From Ostrinia nubilalis (Eukaryota; Arthropoda; Insecta; Lepidoptera; Crambidae): a stretch of DNA of 64,000 nucleotides. The notes below the pieces were generated by a model. The model was given only the letters and a program-made list of their open reading frames with translations, did no database searches and was not told the DNA's origin. Position 1 is the stretch's first letter. The number at the start of each line of letters is the position of its first letter. Positions 1 through 12,745 of the stretch are shown here, piece after piece. Where the stretch lies: the NCBI RefSeq assembly GCF_963855985.1, contig NC_087099.1, forward strand, positions 10,756,001-10,820,000. Reading direction: 5' to 3'. The translations under genes were made by a program, and so were the position numbers.

Positions 1-659
1 TGCCCGCGATCACAAGTATACGTGTGTGCGAGGGCCCACTCATGGCAGCCGACTATGACGGCTCGTAGATTTGACAGCTAGCTCAATGCGGGTTCAGACG
101 TTCATTATACCGCGACCGATGTAATTTTCGTGAACCACTTGACATGTTGTGTACGCGCGGACGCAGTGACATGGTCGAGTTTTTATGACAGTGACAGTGA
201 TATTTTAATTTTCGCGCGAACTTGAACTTGTGATATTGATTTGTGATATGTCCCGCCTGAGGATCTTACGATGTTCGCAATTAGTCACGGCCCGCCGGTT
301 GTATCGCTGGGGTGCTTAGACATAAATAAAAAATCTCTCGCGGTTTTGTGGTATCAACTAGACGGAACGAAAACATGCGCCACGTTATAGGAAACATAAA
401 TAAATAAACTCGTTAAATCCGCGCCGTGTAACGCTACAATAAATTATGCCTAAAAAGAGGTGATATATTTTAAAAACTTTTTGATTTTAGAAGCGAAATA
501 TTATTTTTGATAATAATCTAGAGGCTTCGCGAATATTTTTGTAAGAAAAACAAGTGATCATTTACATAGTGAATATTTCAGCGCGTAATAAGTGCTCTAT
601 ATTTTTATATGAGAATGTTTTTGGACAATTTACTGTGGATTATTTGATGGATCTTAATG
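1..659 (+). promoter_or_regulatory. Candidate promoter and non-coding leader exon upstream of Antp
   Basis: The first 300-400 bases are CpG-richer than the DNA that follows and contain no transposon-like sequence. A downstream-promoter-element-like AGACGT lies at about 90-95. The block ends in a consensus donor AATG|GTGAGT at 659/660. Insect Antp genes have distant non-coding leader exons, so this could be one, spliced to 25617. No long ORF crosses it. It could also be a conserved enhancer or an exon of an unrelated transcript. Confidence 0.3.
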
Positions 660-1828
660 GTGAGTGATAATTTATCAATGTGAGTTACTTTTATTCGATA
701 AAATTGATTCGAAAATAAATGGTAGAGTCGTAGTCTCGTAGTCAATATGCCTACAATTGAGTTTATTATGGTTCTTATCACTATACAATAAGAAACCTAT
801 TGCATTTGTTTTAATCAAAACATAGTTTATAGCTGTTTACTTGTTTAATCACATCTGACTCTACATTATACAAAAAAAAAATGATATAATGTTAATATGA
901 ATTGGTGAAAAGTATTTATATGCCATTAAAACTGATAATCCAAAACTTTGTATGCCCAATTTGCTATAATTTTATTGCTACTTATCAAACAAATTAAAGT
1001 AATCATAGTAGGTACGTGAAAACAAGTTGTTGTTTACATTGAGAAAATACATTGTAGTTCTTTTATCTTATGTCTTATAAAAATAACTAGGTACATCTTA
1101 ATTTTGTGTATAAAATGAGTTCTTTAGACATATAAAAGTTTATACTTGAAACTAATTCGTCTTTGCTGAATACAATTTGAGACAAAAACTTAGTAAAAAT
1201 ACATCAATAAAGTCAAATAACCAATTTGAAAATGCATTGGAATTCGATTTCTTTAAAAAATATGCAAAACAAACACCTGTTTTAATCTTAGAACCGTAAA
1301 AACTAAGGTGCACACGTCAACAAAATTAATAGAGACATTAACACAGACGTGCATAATTTTTATTTTATACATAACCGAGCCCGGCCCTTTGTAGGCGGGC
1401 AGGTACCGACCCAGGGTTTGTCATTAATCAAAATCTTTCTGTATCCCTTAAATGAGTCGACGAAAGCGAAATAGAGACGTTTGTTGGACTGTTGGACTAC
1501 GAGACTCCGCCTTAAGCGGATCATTTATCTTTTTTTTTGGAAACGGACCATTTGAGATGCGATTTGCTTATGTAAAAGTGAGAGTTATTAATTAGTTTTA
1601 AATCCGACTCTTTCCAAATAAATGACGACAGTGTCTGTGTATCCTTGAAGTTAGAATAGTTGACAGTCTTAATTCGTCTTGCATATTATTATACTCGTAG
1701 CATGTAGAGCTTAGATCATTTGTAAGTTTTTTGTTCAATTCAACTGGGTAACCTTTATCTGACTAATCCATTTTATTGGTTTTCTTTTATTTTGTTTCCT
1801 TATCAAAATTTATTCCTATAATGAAATC

Positions 1829-1996
1829 CTAATAATAATATAAATGTGAAAGTTTGTATGGAAGTTTGTTAATCTTTCACGCAAAAACTGCCGAACGGAT
1901 TTTGATGAATCTTTACAGAAAATATTGTACATCAGATTAACACGTTAATTTATAACGATCTGTGACAAATTGAATTCCACGTGGGCAAAAGCTAGT
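1829..1996 (+). mobile_element. Lep1-type non-autonomous Helitron remnant
   Basis: It starts with CTAATAATAATATAAATG, continues with AAAGTTTGTATG and CTTTCACGCAAAAACTGCCG, and ends GGGCAAAAGCTAGT with the CTAG 3' terminus. This is the widespread lepidopteran Helitron-like repeat. The middle part is shorter than usual. Confidence 0.75.
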
Positions 1997-2380
1997 ACTC
2001 AATAAAAATTGTCTTTAAAAATAAAACACTCATTAAAAAGTCAACAAATATTTCATAAAACTAAACTGGAGATGATTGAAAGCTATACCCTTTTACGTAA
2101 GTAATACTTTAATGAGGACATAAACGTTTAACGTGCTCGCGAGATTTGCATATATTATTAATGTGGCAACATTAACACTCAATTTATTTAACTTATTGGA
2201 TCGTTAAGCTTGCTAGTTTGTGTCTTACTAAATAGGAAAGGTTTAAAGAATTAAATGTAAACAATTATTAATGTCTAGTTTGCTATCATTTTTGCTTGAT
2301 TGTGCAAGACGTTTTTTTCTTTTGTTTTTAACCACACCAATTAGGTAACTTCTAGCAAACTAAGCAGGTCTTGACTATAG

Positions 2381-2598
2381 CCGGTTTTCGTATTCAATTC
2401 TAATCCAAATGCGTCCTTCAACTGTCATTTAGTTTTAGATTTAATATCCACAATTTCGATGCGTTTACACTTTAACATTGTTTAAATAGTCTTATAGTTA
2501 AGCAATATTAAAATATAAAAACATCAAACCGTAGATGTTTTATGGAAATTCGACAGTTGACGGACGGATTTGGATTAGAATTGAATATAGAAAACCGG
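2381..2598. mobile_element. 218-bp MITE with about 46-bp terminal inverted repeats
   Basis: The left end CCGGTTTTCGTATTCAATTC continues for 46 bases and is matched by the reverse complement of the right end with one small indel and about three mismatches. The interior is AT-rich and non-coding. No certain target duplication is visible. Confidence 0.75.
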
Positions 2599-2699
2599 AA
2601 TATATCGAGTACATAACGGATAAACATTGTCGATAGATGCTTAATATAGTTCAAACTATGAAATGAACGTCCATCACTCCGGGTATAAATAGGCGTGCT

Positions 2700-2770
2700 T
2701 AATAGACTAAAATTTGCTCCCAGGGGGATTCGAACCCGTAGCTAGTAGTCCCGTAGCGTTATGAACTTGA
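2700..2770 (-). mobile_element. tRNA-derived SINE fragment
   Basis: On the minus strand a B-box-like GGGTTCGAATCCCC is preceded by tRNA-like sequence, but there is no foldable complete tRNA. I read it as a decayed SINE head. Confidence 0.4.
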
Positions 2771-2961
2771 AAAACTAGGACAGCTTTTTAGTTAGAACGT
2801 AGGTAAAGTTCACATCCATGTTTATTTTGTCCTTTACACCTAATGTTTTGTTTGTTTATTTTTGTAAATACTAACTAGTTCTTAGACTTTTAATAACTAG
2901 ACTTTCTTTGATCGATAACGTGACTCTACATTGAAAATCAAATTTAAATCTTAATATAGTC

Positions 2962-3085
2962 TAAGGCTGAATTGCACTAACTTACTTTGACCGTAACTTT
3001 GACAATAACCGGTGCTTTTTGTATGGAGTTTGACAGATTTTTGACGTTTGTCATCATTAAAGTAAGATGGTGCAACTCAGCCTTA
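2962..3085. mobile_element. TA-flanked MITE, about 124 bp
   Basis: The left end TAAGGCTGAATTGCAC and the right end GTGCAACTCAGCCTTA are inverted repeats of about 26 bp with a few mismatches. The ends are TA, as in Tc1/mariner-type MITEs. I recognise this sequence as a common lepidopteran repeat. Confidence 0.8.
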
Positions 3086-5599
3086 ATCTCACTGTAATTC
3101 GTTTAATTGTTAGTGACCATGTAAATTAAATAATTCTAAAGCCAGACTTAATCTTATCTTGTAAAACCGTCAACAACTTTAAAATTAATTTCTCAAAGCT
3201 TCAAAGCTTAAAACTTACACGGTTTTAGTCCATATTAAAATTAGTACAAGCATGATACCATTTCTGTAGTCCATCTATTATGAACTTAACTATGAATACT
3301 ATTATAATGATCTGACGTCACTCCGCACGAATTCGACGCCATTGTACAAAATAGTAATTGTCTCATTTAAGCCGATGGGAATCAACTATGTTTATCTATC
3401 CACATAATATGTATAGCACTGGGGAATCTTATACAGTTGTAATTGGTGCTGTTTTTCAACAAATATGTAAAGTCCGATGCGCGGTTGACTGTACTTGTAT
3501 TTGTTTTATTGTGGAATCAAATAATACGAACGCCATTGTTTCAAACTATTCGGTTTCGGTGTATCTAGGAAATTAATTTGCCTTTTTAAATAGTTTAGAT
3601 GGTAATCTCAAATTGTAACTGATATAAATATAAAAGGAAAATTTATTATGTAATGTTGTATTGTTTCAAAAAATTTTGTAGCAGTTTTGATTTGCTAAAA
3701 ACCAAAGTTATCAATTGCTTAACATATGGATTTGGTTTAAAATGTAACCACTGCATCATCAGCTTAACCATCAATACTAAAGCTGTCATTCTCCAGATTT
3801 ATATTCACAATAAAAATATTTAATGCCCCATTAAACTCGAGCAATTATCCTATTACTTACGCAATGTCCGATAAAAATTGATATGTCAGACAAGAGCATC
3901 GTAAATTTCAATGCACGATCATACATTCGGAGCTGGCCTGCTATTATACTAACGGTCCTTTCACCGCTATCTGATGACCATCAGATGAACTGCTTTTTCT
4001 AAACTGCCTTAATAAAGCGGGCAACATAAGATTTTAATGCGCAAGATTCGGTTGGAGCGATAATGCTCCGTGACCGCGCACGACTTTCTATGAGGGAAAT
4101 GGCTTGCATTTGCTACGGTCGCCCTTTTTTAAAGAGTTTTATACGGCTTTTGTGATGTATACGAATGCGTATGTGGTATATGGAATGTAAAAATGTCTGA
4201 CCATCTTACCTTACCATTGAAGTTTGACCACAAATACATAAAAATAAGCACTGAATAAAAAGCAACTTTAAGCTTTTGTTTTACACCTGAAAGTGACTTG
4301 CTAACTTCTCGTTACACAAATTAACTCTAGATGAAAAAATAACTTTAGCTCTTAAATAGATTATATTTAGATTATTACCTTCTCATTAACCAAATGTGGA
4401 AATATTTTTAAATAATACAAATAGTTTCAGCTATCCACTTTTCCAGTGTAGGTAATTCACTCGCACATGCCTTGAAAATGAATTAATTTTTGACATGACA
4501 TTGACAGATAAGTACCTATGTCAAAATCCACCAATCATGCAGCATTTGGACCTCCCGTCTACGTATTGCCATCTGGCGGATTTTTCAATCGCGAAAACCC
4601 TCATTAGAAAACTTTTGTATCTTCAAAGGACAAGTGATAAATAGAATCAGCTTTTTCAATTGAATCGATTATCGTTATCTTTTTATCTAATGATTTTGCA
4701 TACACAATGCATTTAAAAGTCAACCACAGAAAAGGTTACAAATAACAAATGACTGCTATTTAGTTTGCTCTAAATCATTAAAACATGTAATTCGCTGAAC
4801 AGAATGATTACGCCCACCTCAGTAGTTAATATTATATCATTTATTCGTGTCATCAGGTCCACTAAAAGATCTGGCGTGTCATTAAATATTTTAATTAACT
4901 TCGGATGGTTTGTGTGTTGTGTGTCAAAATAGAAAAATTAACAGAAGATATGAGTTATCTAATCCAGCACAATCTATTTATCATTGTTATTGAGGTTACG
5001 ATCCATTTATAAATAAAGGTTTTATTTTTCGTTTCAAGGCATCTACAGTTCTACACTTATGTTTTTACTAAGAGGCTATTGCAGTAGAAGATAATAATAT
5101 TAAAGATATAAGTATACTTCATAAAAATTGTGAACTGAACAGATATAAAGATATTGATAAACAAAAATATATTTATCTTTATATCCCGTCCATATGACCA
5201 TATTCAAGTTAAAGCTAACTTTGGCATCGTAATTGTAATTCGTCATCGTTTTATATTATTATGTTTAATCTAATTACGAGTATTGAATAAATCCACATGA
5301 AAAGCTATGTAGTGTTTCTGAGACAAACCTGAACAAACTCGAACTCAGCAGGGAATTTTATTCAATAAAATATTAAGTGATATAATCGTTTAATACGTCG
5401 TAAATTGTCAAGAGTAAGTTGTAATCGATTCTTGACATAAAAGGCCCTTAATAAGAGCAGAAATTAAACAAACAGCTTGTACTGATAAGGAGAACACGTA
5501 CATAATTAAATAACACGAAAAAACCCTTTACACGTGTTATGAGAGGTTCCTTGATAAATTAGTGCTAAATAAAGATAATCGTACCGCAATTGGTGGTTT

Positions 5600-5745
5600 G
5601 ACATGTGGAGTCGGGAAATTGATGTGTATTATAGGGGCAAAACACCGGATCGTTTGCGAGCGAATTTGTGAAATTATCGGGCGGGCGATTTGAATATTAA
5701 TCATGGGACGCGAGCGCAGCCTCGAGTTTGATTGCTCTCGAATCT
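5600..5745. promoter_or_regulatory. GC-richer upstream island
   Basis: CpG-rich compared with its surroundings (TTATCGGGCGGGCGATTTG, GGGACGCGAGCGCAGCC), free of repeats. Candidate enhancer. Confidence 0.25.
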
Positions 5746-6109
5746 TGGTGGTTTTATATCCTTTGTCTTTAGTACAATTTTAACTCTATAGCATCTTAAG
5801 TAGACGTAAAAAGGGCTATTTTGGCACAAAAATGTATAGTCTGATGTGATGTTGTCTGGATGTTTGGGCCGGAAATGTTCGAGAAAAATAACTATGATTC
5901 ACTCCATTTTGTATGGTCTGCTTTTTTAAGATTTTTATCCTCGTTCTATCCTTTTAAGGAAAATGTACTTTGACCGCTTTTGAGGATATGATACATCTTA
6001 TCAACCAAACAACATTGTGTGAACTAAAACAGCAAGTAAAGGCAAAACATCAAGTAAATATAAAAATCAAGTTTAGCCAATCTTTCATACATTTTAAAAT
6101 TTCGCCACT

Positions 6110-6228
6110 TCTCAGCATCAGCCAATATGTTGTTATGAAGTGGTGGTAGAGCAAGCTATATTTGGGACGTGTACATTAGTGTACAAGGGCCCTGGAAAGG
6201 ACCAAAGTACTAATAAATGATTTGTTTG
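6110..6228 (+). repeat. Interspersed repeat copy (GTGGTAGAGCAAGC family)
   Basis: It shares GTGGTAGAGCAAGCTA and TTTGGGACGTGTA blocks with an inverted copy at 60.45-60.57 kb and weaker copies at 18.9 and 9.7 kb. It resembles the body and 3' part of a lepidopteran SINE. Confidence 0.55.
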
Positions 6229-6933
6229 ATTGAGCTTTAGTTAACTCTTACTGTTAACGCAACTGATCAACGAAAGTTTATAAATTGAATGGCTATTAAT
6301 GAACAAAAGTAATGTTGCTGAACAAATTGAATTGAGAAACTTATTATCATAGTCATAATAGCCTACTAAAAGAGCCTTCATAAACCACTATTATTAAGCT
6401 GGTAATACGTCGAATAAAATTACAGCAGTTTATAACAGAACGTGGAAAGGTTTTACATATTACATTGTAGTCTTTAAAATATAATCGTCTTTTATTAATC
6501 TCTCATGCTAGTGACGTGTCGTGATCGACAAATTGGTCGATACTTTATTACTTCTTGATTAATTTATTTTTGTCATAAGTGGTAACTGGTTAAATTGCAC
6601 TTCACCAGTTCCCACTTATGAAAAATACGCAGGTTTTTTTGTTTAAAAAAATACTGAGATTTTTCCTCAAAAATCTCAAATAATAATTTCAGAAAACGTT
6701 CAATTTTATAATTCCCTCATTTTTATTTTTCTCGTAACTAACGTTCATAGGTAGGTAATTCATTTTCTCAAGCAAAAGGCAAATCGATTCGACGTTACAT
6801 AGAGTGTTTATTTCCAATGTTGATACGTGAGGAGAGGCGTGGGAGACTGTAAGAGCGAGACTCTACCCAGAAGCATCTGTCGGCAAACACTTGCAGTAAT
6901 TCAGATTAAAAACGTACAGGTGAATTGTATAAA

Positions 6934-7110
6934 CTAGCTATTGCCCACGGCTGCGCCCGCGTGAATTTAGATTTGTCACTCAATTATAGCTTATATGTTA
7001 TTCTGATGTATAAAGTATAATACTGTATAGTTTCACCAAAATCTGTTCAGTAGTTTTTGCGTGAAAGAGTAACAAATATACAAACTCTCGCATTTATAAT
7101 ATTAGTAGGA
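6934..7110 (-). mobile_element. Lep1-type non-autonomous Helitron remnant (minus orientation)
   Basis: Read on the minus strand it begins CTAATATTATAAATGCGAG, then TTTGTATATTTGTTACTC and TTTCACGCAAAAACTACTG. It ends in GC-rich sequence followed by CTAG. It is the same family as the copy at 1.83 kb. Confidence 0.75.
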
Positions 7111-7701
7111 TTAATATAGTCGGGCCGCGTCAGTCAGCCGGTATATTTTTGTTGTTAATAATTTCGTTGAGTGAATGTGTGATGATTGTAATTAATTACT
7201 CTCAGGATTAATGATCTGATTGATGGGATGATTGATAGTGCGATACTGTAATTGTTCTCTAGCTTATAAGATATATATGCTATCCAGGAAGCCAAACCAA
7301 TTATTGGTTTTGGGAAACTCGATTTAACGCTAGGTTTAAGCGGCATGGACCATAAATTTTAATTTTTTTATGCAGCCTTGATTTATATGCGACTGCCAAG
7401 TAAAATATTAAAATCAATATAATCTAATGGTTAAATACAGGGTTACTTACGATACTTACACATATTGTGGTCTATGGGATAGTGACCTGGTCAAATAATT
7501 CCAATTAGCATTTTCAAAGAGCTTCCAGCCCAATATTTTGCTCTAAGAATAATAAAATTTATAATATTCATTACATGTCAATTAATAATACTCAATTGCA
7601 GAATTAATAATAATTAAATACAAAAAATGACCACTAATAAATTAATAATATAAATAGAATTAATGTCATAGCATAGTAGTTAATAAATGAGCCGCTTCTA
7701 C

Positions 7702-7925
7702 AATCATCATCATCATCATTTCAGCCATAAGACGTCCACTGCTGAACTTAAGCCTCCCCTAATGATTTCCACATCGCCCGGTTGGTAGTGGCCTGCACCC
7801 AGCGCTTTTCTGCTACCTTTAAGAGGTCTCCACCTTGTGAGTGGACGTCCCACGCTGCGTTTTCCGGTACGTGGCCTCCACTCCAGAACCTTGCTACCTC
7901 ATCGGCCGTTAGTTCGGCGCTTCTA
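7702..7925 (-). mobile_element. RTE-like LINE 3' end, degraded
   Basis: On the minus strand the frame contains GGDLLKVAEKRW and TTNRAMWKSLGEA, the C-terminus typical of lepidopteran RTE-like reverse transcriptase ORFs. It is followed by the 3' end and an ATG/GAT repeat tail. Only the last part of the ORF is present and the upstream frame is altered. Confidence 0.7.
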
Positions 7926-9335
7926 CAAAAAAATCTTACATTTTTAATTAATGACAGATGTAAATGCACTTTCACTATAAATTGGAATCAATAACAACGT
8001 TCGATTAAAAAAGAACCCGGCATGTACCGATATTAGACAACTTGACCCAGTACATAATATGACAAAAAAACAAATGCAATTATAAGTGTTACAAACCGTA
8101 AACCTAACTGGTGATTTTAATTAACGGTCTTGTAATTACATAGAAATGTGTCGAGAATTATCTAGCCGTAGCAATTGGAAGACAAAAAATATCGAAACAG
8201 ATTATATTTTTCTGTGTTCTTTAATTCAATTACTTATTTGGATCAATAATATAAAATAAATGCAGTTTGAACAATTCACGTATTTCGAACGCAGTAAATG
8301 TGAAATAAAACACGGTAGAGCAAGTGGAATTGTAACTGTAATAAACCTAATTAAGTACTTATTATATTAATTTACATCCTTTACTTTTTGGCTTACAATA
8401 ATAAGCTGATTAATTTTGTAAAGCGAAAACATTAATATTTTTCAAAACCTTAAACGAACTTTAGCTAAAGTTAACTTAATTTAAAATTAACCTTAGATTC
8501 AAAACACCCACGGTATTATTTAGTTAGTTGCTAGAAGTCTGATAATCCCCAAGGATTCGCAACTTGGAAAAACTGCTGTTCTACTAAAGATAGAGTCGGA
8601 ACTGTTTTGTAAGTTCTAATGGAACAACAAATACATTTAAATTGTTGCTTAATGTCGGCGTTGTCTTGCTTGTGCTTTTAGTTAATTAATGGTTAACACG
8701 TTCGAAGACTGCTCCGTAATAAATACTGGATATACCGATGCTTGCCGGCAGCGATTGGTTGTCTATAATTTTGGCCTTGCTTTTTCTTTTTCGGGGTTCC
8801 GTTGTATGATATTTGTTCTTCTTCTTAGATTTTCTTACATCGTGAATTTTGTTAGTAGACAATCGTGAAGAGAATCGTGTTTCATATACATTAACCTAGC
8901 TTAATTTTAATTCTTGTAATATGACTTAACTCTGAATTAGAAAGTCTTGCTTAAATCAATATCTAACTGACATAAATAAATAATAATAAATAAAGTGTAT
9001 TGAAAACTGTTTTAAAATCCGTTGCGTAGTTTCAAAAATGTAAAGATTAAATTGTAGAGAACCCTCTCATTAAAACGTGATCCAAACATGTAATCTATTT
9101 TTTATCTGTTTGATCTGTGAATTCATGTTTAGTTGAAAGGTCTAGTAGATTAGAGAATTTATTTATAGCATTTAAATTAACCAATATAAACTAAATTATA
9201 TAAACTAAAGTATACCAGCATCATGTTCTTTACGGAATATGATATAAGCTGAGTAGGAGCCATTTTGGTTCAACAATTTATCTATAATTATAAACCAAAT
9301 TGTGTAACATTACTATGTTTGAACCAAATAAACAA

Positions 9336-9356
9336 TTTTCTTTCTTTCTTTCTTTA
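9336..9356 (+). repeat. (TTTC)n microsatellite
   Basis: Short TTTC run following GAACCAAATAAACAA, which looks like the 3' tail of an interspersed repeat. Confidence 0.85.
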
Positions 9357-9599
9357 TTTAAATGTATCTGTTACTCTACAGAAAATCAATAAGAAGTTTT
9401 CAGTACTACGAGTATGAACTTAGATTGTTGTTCAATCATAAAAATAATTATGGTACATCATAAAATTTTACTGGTGTTAGTTGCCATGACTTTTAAAGTA
9501 ACAGGTTCGCATCCTGCATTGTGCAACTACATGTGTCATAAATATCTATAAATCTGACTCAAGGCTCGTCAAATTGATCAATCTTGTACTTACGTTTAT

Positions 9600-9765
9600 A
9601 AGGGTGAAGAGTGTAAAGCCTCGAAGGTCCTGGGTTCGATTCCCAAGAACATGTTAGTTAAACTTGGTTGAAATATTGCAGGCTTGAATCAATCAAAAGG
9701 TAGGGCAAAAAAAGAATGAGACATGTAAAAGCTCCTTAAGAGCATAAAAATTTGACGATTTGAAA
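9600..9765 (+). mobile_element. tRNA-derived SINE, probable
   Basis: A B box (CTGGGTTCGATTCCCA) near 9631-9646 is followed by body sequence and a tail with GACATGTAAAAGCTCC, which matches the 3' part of the other SINE-like copies. No intact tRNA fold. Confidence 0.5.
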
Positions 9766-10391
9766 GAAGTATTTCAATAAGTATATGCAAATAAAGATAA
9801 TTTTAATATGGATTTTGAATCTGATAGTCCGAAAAGGTATGAAGATTCACGTTAAGCGATTCGATTCAATGAAATTGAATCACGTACGCCTAAGGTAGCA
9901 CATAAAGTCTGACACCAGAACTTTTGACTATAGTTGTGACAACCCACACAGTTAAGGAAGAAGAATTCATTAAAAGAACTCAACGAAACCTTTGTTCTGA
10001 GAAATCTATACATATTCTAATAGGTCAAGGCATAACATTTGTTCAGTCTACAACAACAAGTTATAGGTAAAAAGAATTAACAAATGGAGTCACGTTTCCC
10101 AAAATGATTTTAAAAGAAATTGATAACCTTAAATAAGGCACATTGGCCATTATTCCATTATCTTATTCTATGCCGCAGCTGAACAAACAGACGTCTCAGT
10201 CTTTTGATTATTCTGTAGCACGTTTAAGTCTGCACATGGTTAATTCGAAATTATGTTATTATCTAATAATACTTTATTATCACTTAAAGCAATTTTATTG
10301 TAATTACCTTTGATATTGATATTGTTGCTAAGTACATACTTTGCAAATTTTGTGTTTGTGGCTAATCCATTTCAAGAAAAATACCAATCAA

Positions 10392-10512
10392 CATCATTAT
10401 TTCAGTCATAGGACGTCCACTGCTGGACATAGGTCTCCCTCAATGATTTCCATAATGACCAATTGGTAGTGGCCTGCATCTAGCGCCTTTATGGGGTTGT
10501 CAGTCCACCAAC
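10392..10512 (-). mobile_element. RTE-like LINE 3' end, short
   Basis: TTTCAGTCATAGGACGTCCA and GGTAGTGGCCTGCATCTAG (read on +) correspond to the same LINE 3' end as at 7.7 kb. The frame is broken by small indels. Confidence 0.65.
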
Positions 10513-11059
10513 GAAGAAAAATACTAATAGCAAATGGAAAATAGAGTGCTTTTAGACTGCCTACTTTTTAAACATCAAATAACATATCCCATGCAGTTAA
10601 CATCATTACCTAAACGACATAATATGGGGAGTTTTGATTGCCCAAAATATAATTTGACAGATATAAGGCAGACTTAAATATTTTTGTACCTGCTCCGAAT
10701 TCGATTCTTTGTTTCATGCCATCTGTATATCATCAAAGAACGAGCATGCTTTCAGAGTTCTTATCTTGGCTGACAGTATTTCATTAATAAAGTCTTCCAA
10801 ACCCAAACTTAGTGCCCTGCATTATTGAAGACTACTTGTACTTACTTATAAACATGCCTATTGATGCTATTTTCTTTTATTGTACCTAATAGCAGAACTA
10901 GGTGTGAACTTTAAATGCACTGATGAACCAATGCACAGTGGTCCCGCCATTAGGTCATAGGGCTGAAAATCGATGGTCGAATTATGATGTCATTTATTGT
11001 TTACAGGGTGCACTAATGACAAGACTACCCCCAAGTATAGTAAAATAAATGTAAATATA

Positions 11060-11316
11060 AATAAATATCCTTGTACATTTTACACTGCGCTTCTTGTCCC
11101 AAACTAAGCAAAGCTTGTACTATGGGTACTAGAAACGGATATAAACATACTTAAATACTTTTTTTTTTGTAAATACATACTTATTATTCATAGAAAACAC
11201 CCAGTCCAATACAAACAAATATGTTCATGCACACAAATGTTTGTACTGTGCGGGAATCGAACCCGCTACCTTCGGAATAGTAGCCCGTTTCGAACCACTA
11301 CACCAAACGGCCGACA
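11060..11316 (-). mobile_element. tRNA-derived SINE with A and B boxes
   Basis: On the minus strand the head shows an A box (TTTGGTGTAGTGGTTCG) and a B box (GCGGGTTCGATTCCCGC). The body has ACATTTGTGTGCATGAACAT and a poly-A near 11160, and continues to sequence shared with a second copy at 11.83-11.91 kb. This is a recognisable lepidopteran SINE type, not a tRNA gene. Confidence 0.7.
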
Positions 11317-11829
11317 ATAATGCAATAACATAATTACATGGAACAAATTTTTTTTAAGCACCGAAAGTGGTAAGATGGGCGGTATTCTTAGGAACCGGGA
11401 CTACTGTGCTGTGCAATGTGTAAATCTGTCTTGGCCTTACACATTGGTGTGTTGGATCCAAGACTTGGAGCCAATCTACCCAATGTGTGGCCCAGTCTTA
11501 AGTACCAATCTCTTGGCCCAACCTTAGAAACCGCTACTCCGCAGTTTAAAGATAAATAAGCCGTCATTGCCGTCACGTCAGCAATCGCCAGCGCTGCCAA
11601 CAATAGGCGTCGCTGCGCAGCGAGGAGTTCCCTCTGTACCTAACTGCGCTCCGTCACGCGATCTCCGCCCAGCGGCACGCACTACTCTGTTTTGTATGTA
11701 AATTATTTTTTCGATACTCATATTTGGCGGGCTCTTGATTGTTACATAGGCGTAGTTATGCGTCATGTGAGGTAGGGACTATATCGATAGACGGTAACTC
11801 GATGGAAAAATTAATAAATAAATAGTAAA

Positions 11830-11912
11830 AATCCTTGGACATTTTACACTGCGCTTCTAATCCAAAACTACGCAAAGCTTGTACTATGGGTAGTAGAAAA
11901 CGGATTTTTTAA
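11830..11912 (-). repeat. Truncated copy of the same SINE 3' region
   Basis: CATTTTACACTGCGCTTCT and GCAAAGCTTGTACTATGGGT match 11070-11145 with about 90% identity over 75 bases, in the same orientation. The tRNA-like head is missing. Confidence 0.65.
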
Positions 11913-12524
11913 AATTATGGAATAACATGTCTCAGTTAAGGGTCATAAATAGGATATTGGCCGTCTGGCCTTGCTGGGTACAACTCACAATGCCAGCTGC
12001 GGTTGTAGGTTCCAATATCGCTGGAGGCAAAAGTTAGCGTGAAGCCTGGCGTTTATTTGCCATGTATGAATATTTATTCGTATCTAGTTAAGTCTAGTCG
12101 CTGTAACCAGCTCTGTTTGCTTAAGGACTTAGCAATTGATGTCATTATTACCTAACAAAAGAAAAAAGAAACGAAATAGTACAACAAAAAAAAGTTTAAC
12201 TAAGCAGTTATTTATTATTATTTTTTATTTTCATTATTGATTTATCGTAATTGACCTGTATTTATAAATATTTATTAATCTGAAAATAAATAAATGATGT
12301 TACCATTTACAAAATTAAACGTTTTATTAGTTCCGAAATAAATCAACATAAAAAAGTAATCTACCTATTTTAATATCACAACTAAAAAACTCATACCTCC
12401 ATACATACACAGTCGTTACACGCAATACTGTAACCGAGCTGTAATTAAAAATAAACTCCATAAAAGAAACAATCCCACAAACACAGGTTAGAAATAGTCC
12501 AAGTGCAGAACTAACGCTCGTTCT

Positions 12525-12745
12525 TGATAAACGGCCGCCATCACTGCACGCCACGGCCTATTATGAGAGCGTGACGTCACCGCCCCGCCCCCCTCCTCCT
12601 CGCTTCAATCAAACCGGGGAACCCTCGTCATGCCCCCACCCCGCGTTCCGCTTTACTGACTCTGCATTTTTTTCTCATAATAATAACGTCGAAAAAATCG
12701 CGCAAAAAATCTCGACAGACGCGCTCGTCCCATCCCTAGCGGTGT
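12525..12745. promoter_or_regulatory. CpG-rich island with Pho-type and CRE sites
   Basis: It contains GCCGCCAT at 12534-12541, a perfect TGACGTCA at 12572-12579 and a C-rich tract (CCCGCCCCCCTCCTCC). Candidate promoter or Polycomb response element, by composition and motif only. Confidence 0.35.

Larger units (their letters stand above)
660..7700. other. AT-rich upstream DNA with MITE, SINE and Helitron debris
   Basis: I see no gene here. The block holds two MITEs with clear terminal inverted repeats (2381-2598 and 2962-3085), two Lep1-type Helitron remnants (1829-1996 and 6934-7110), a tRNA-like SINE fragment near 2.72 kb, an interspersed-repeat copy near 6.15 kb and a CpG-richer island at 5.6-5.75 kb. 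Elsewhere it is anonymous AT-rich sequence. Confidence 0.7.

Noticed and set aside
11245..11312. tRNA-like sequence with A and B boxes
   Set aside because: It continues into a SINE body with a poly-A tail and does not form a complete cloverleaf, so it is not a tRNA gene.
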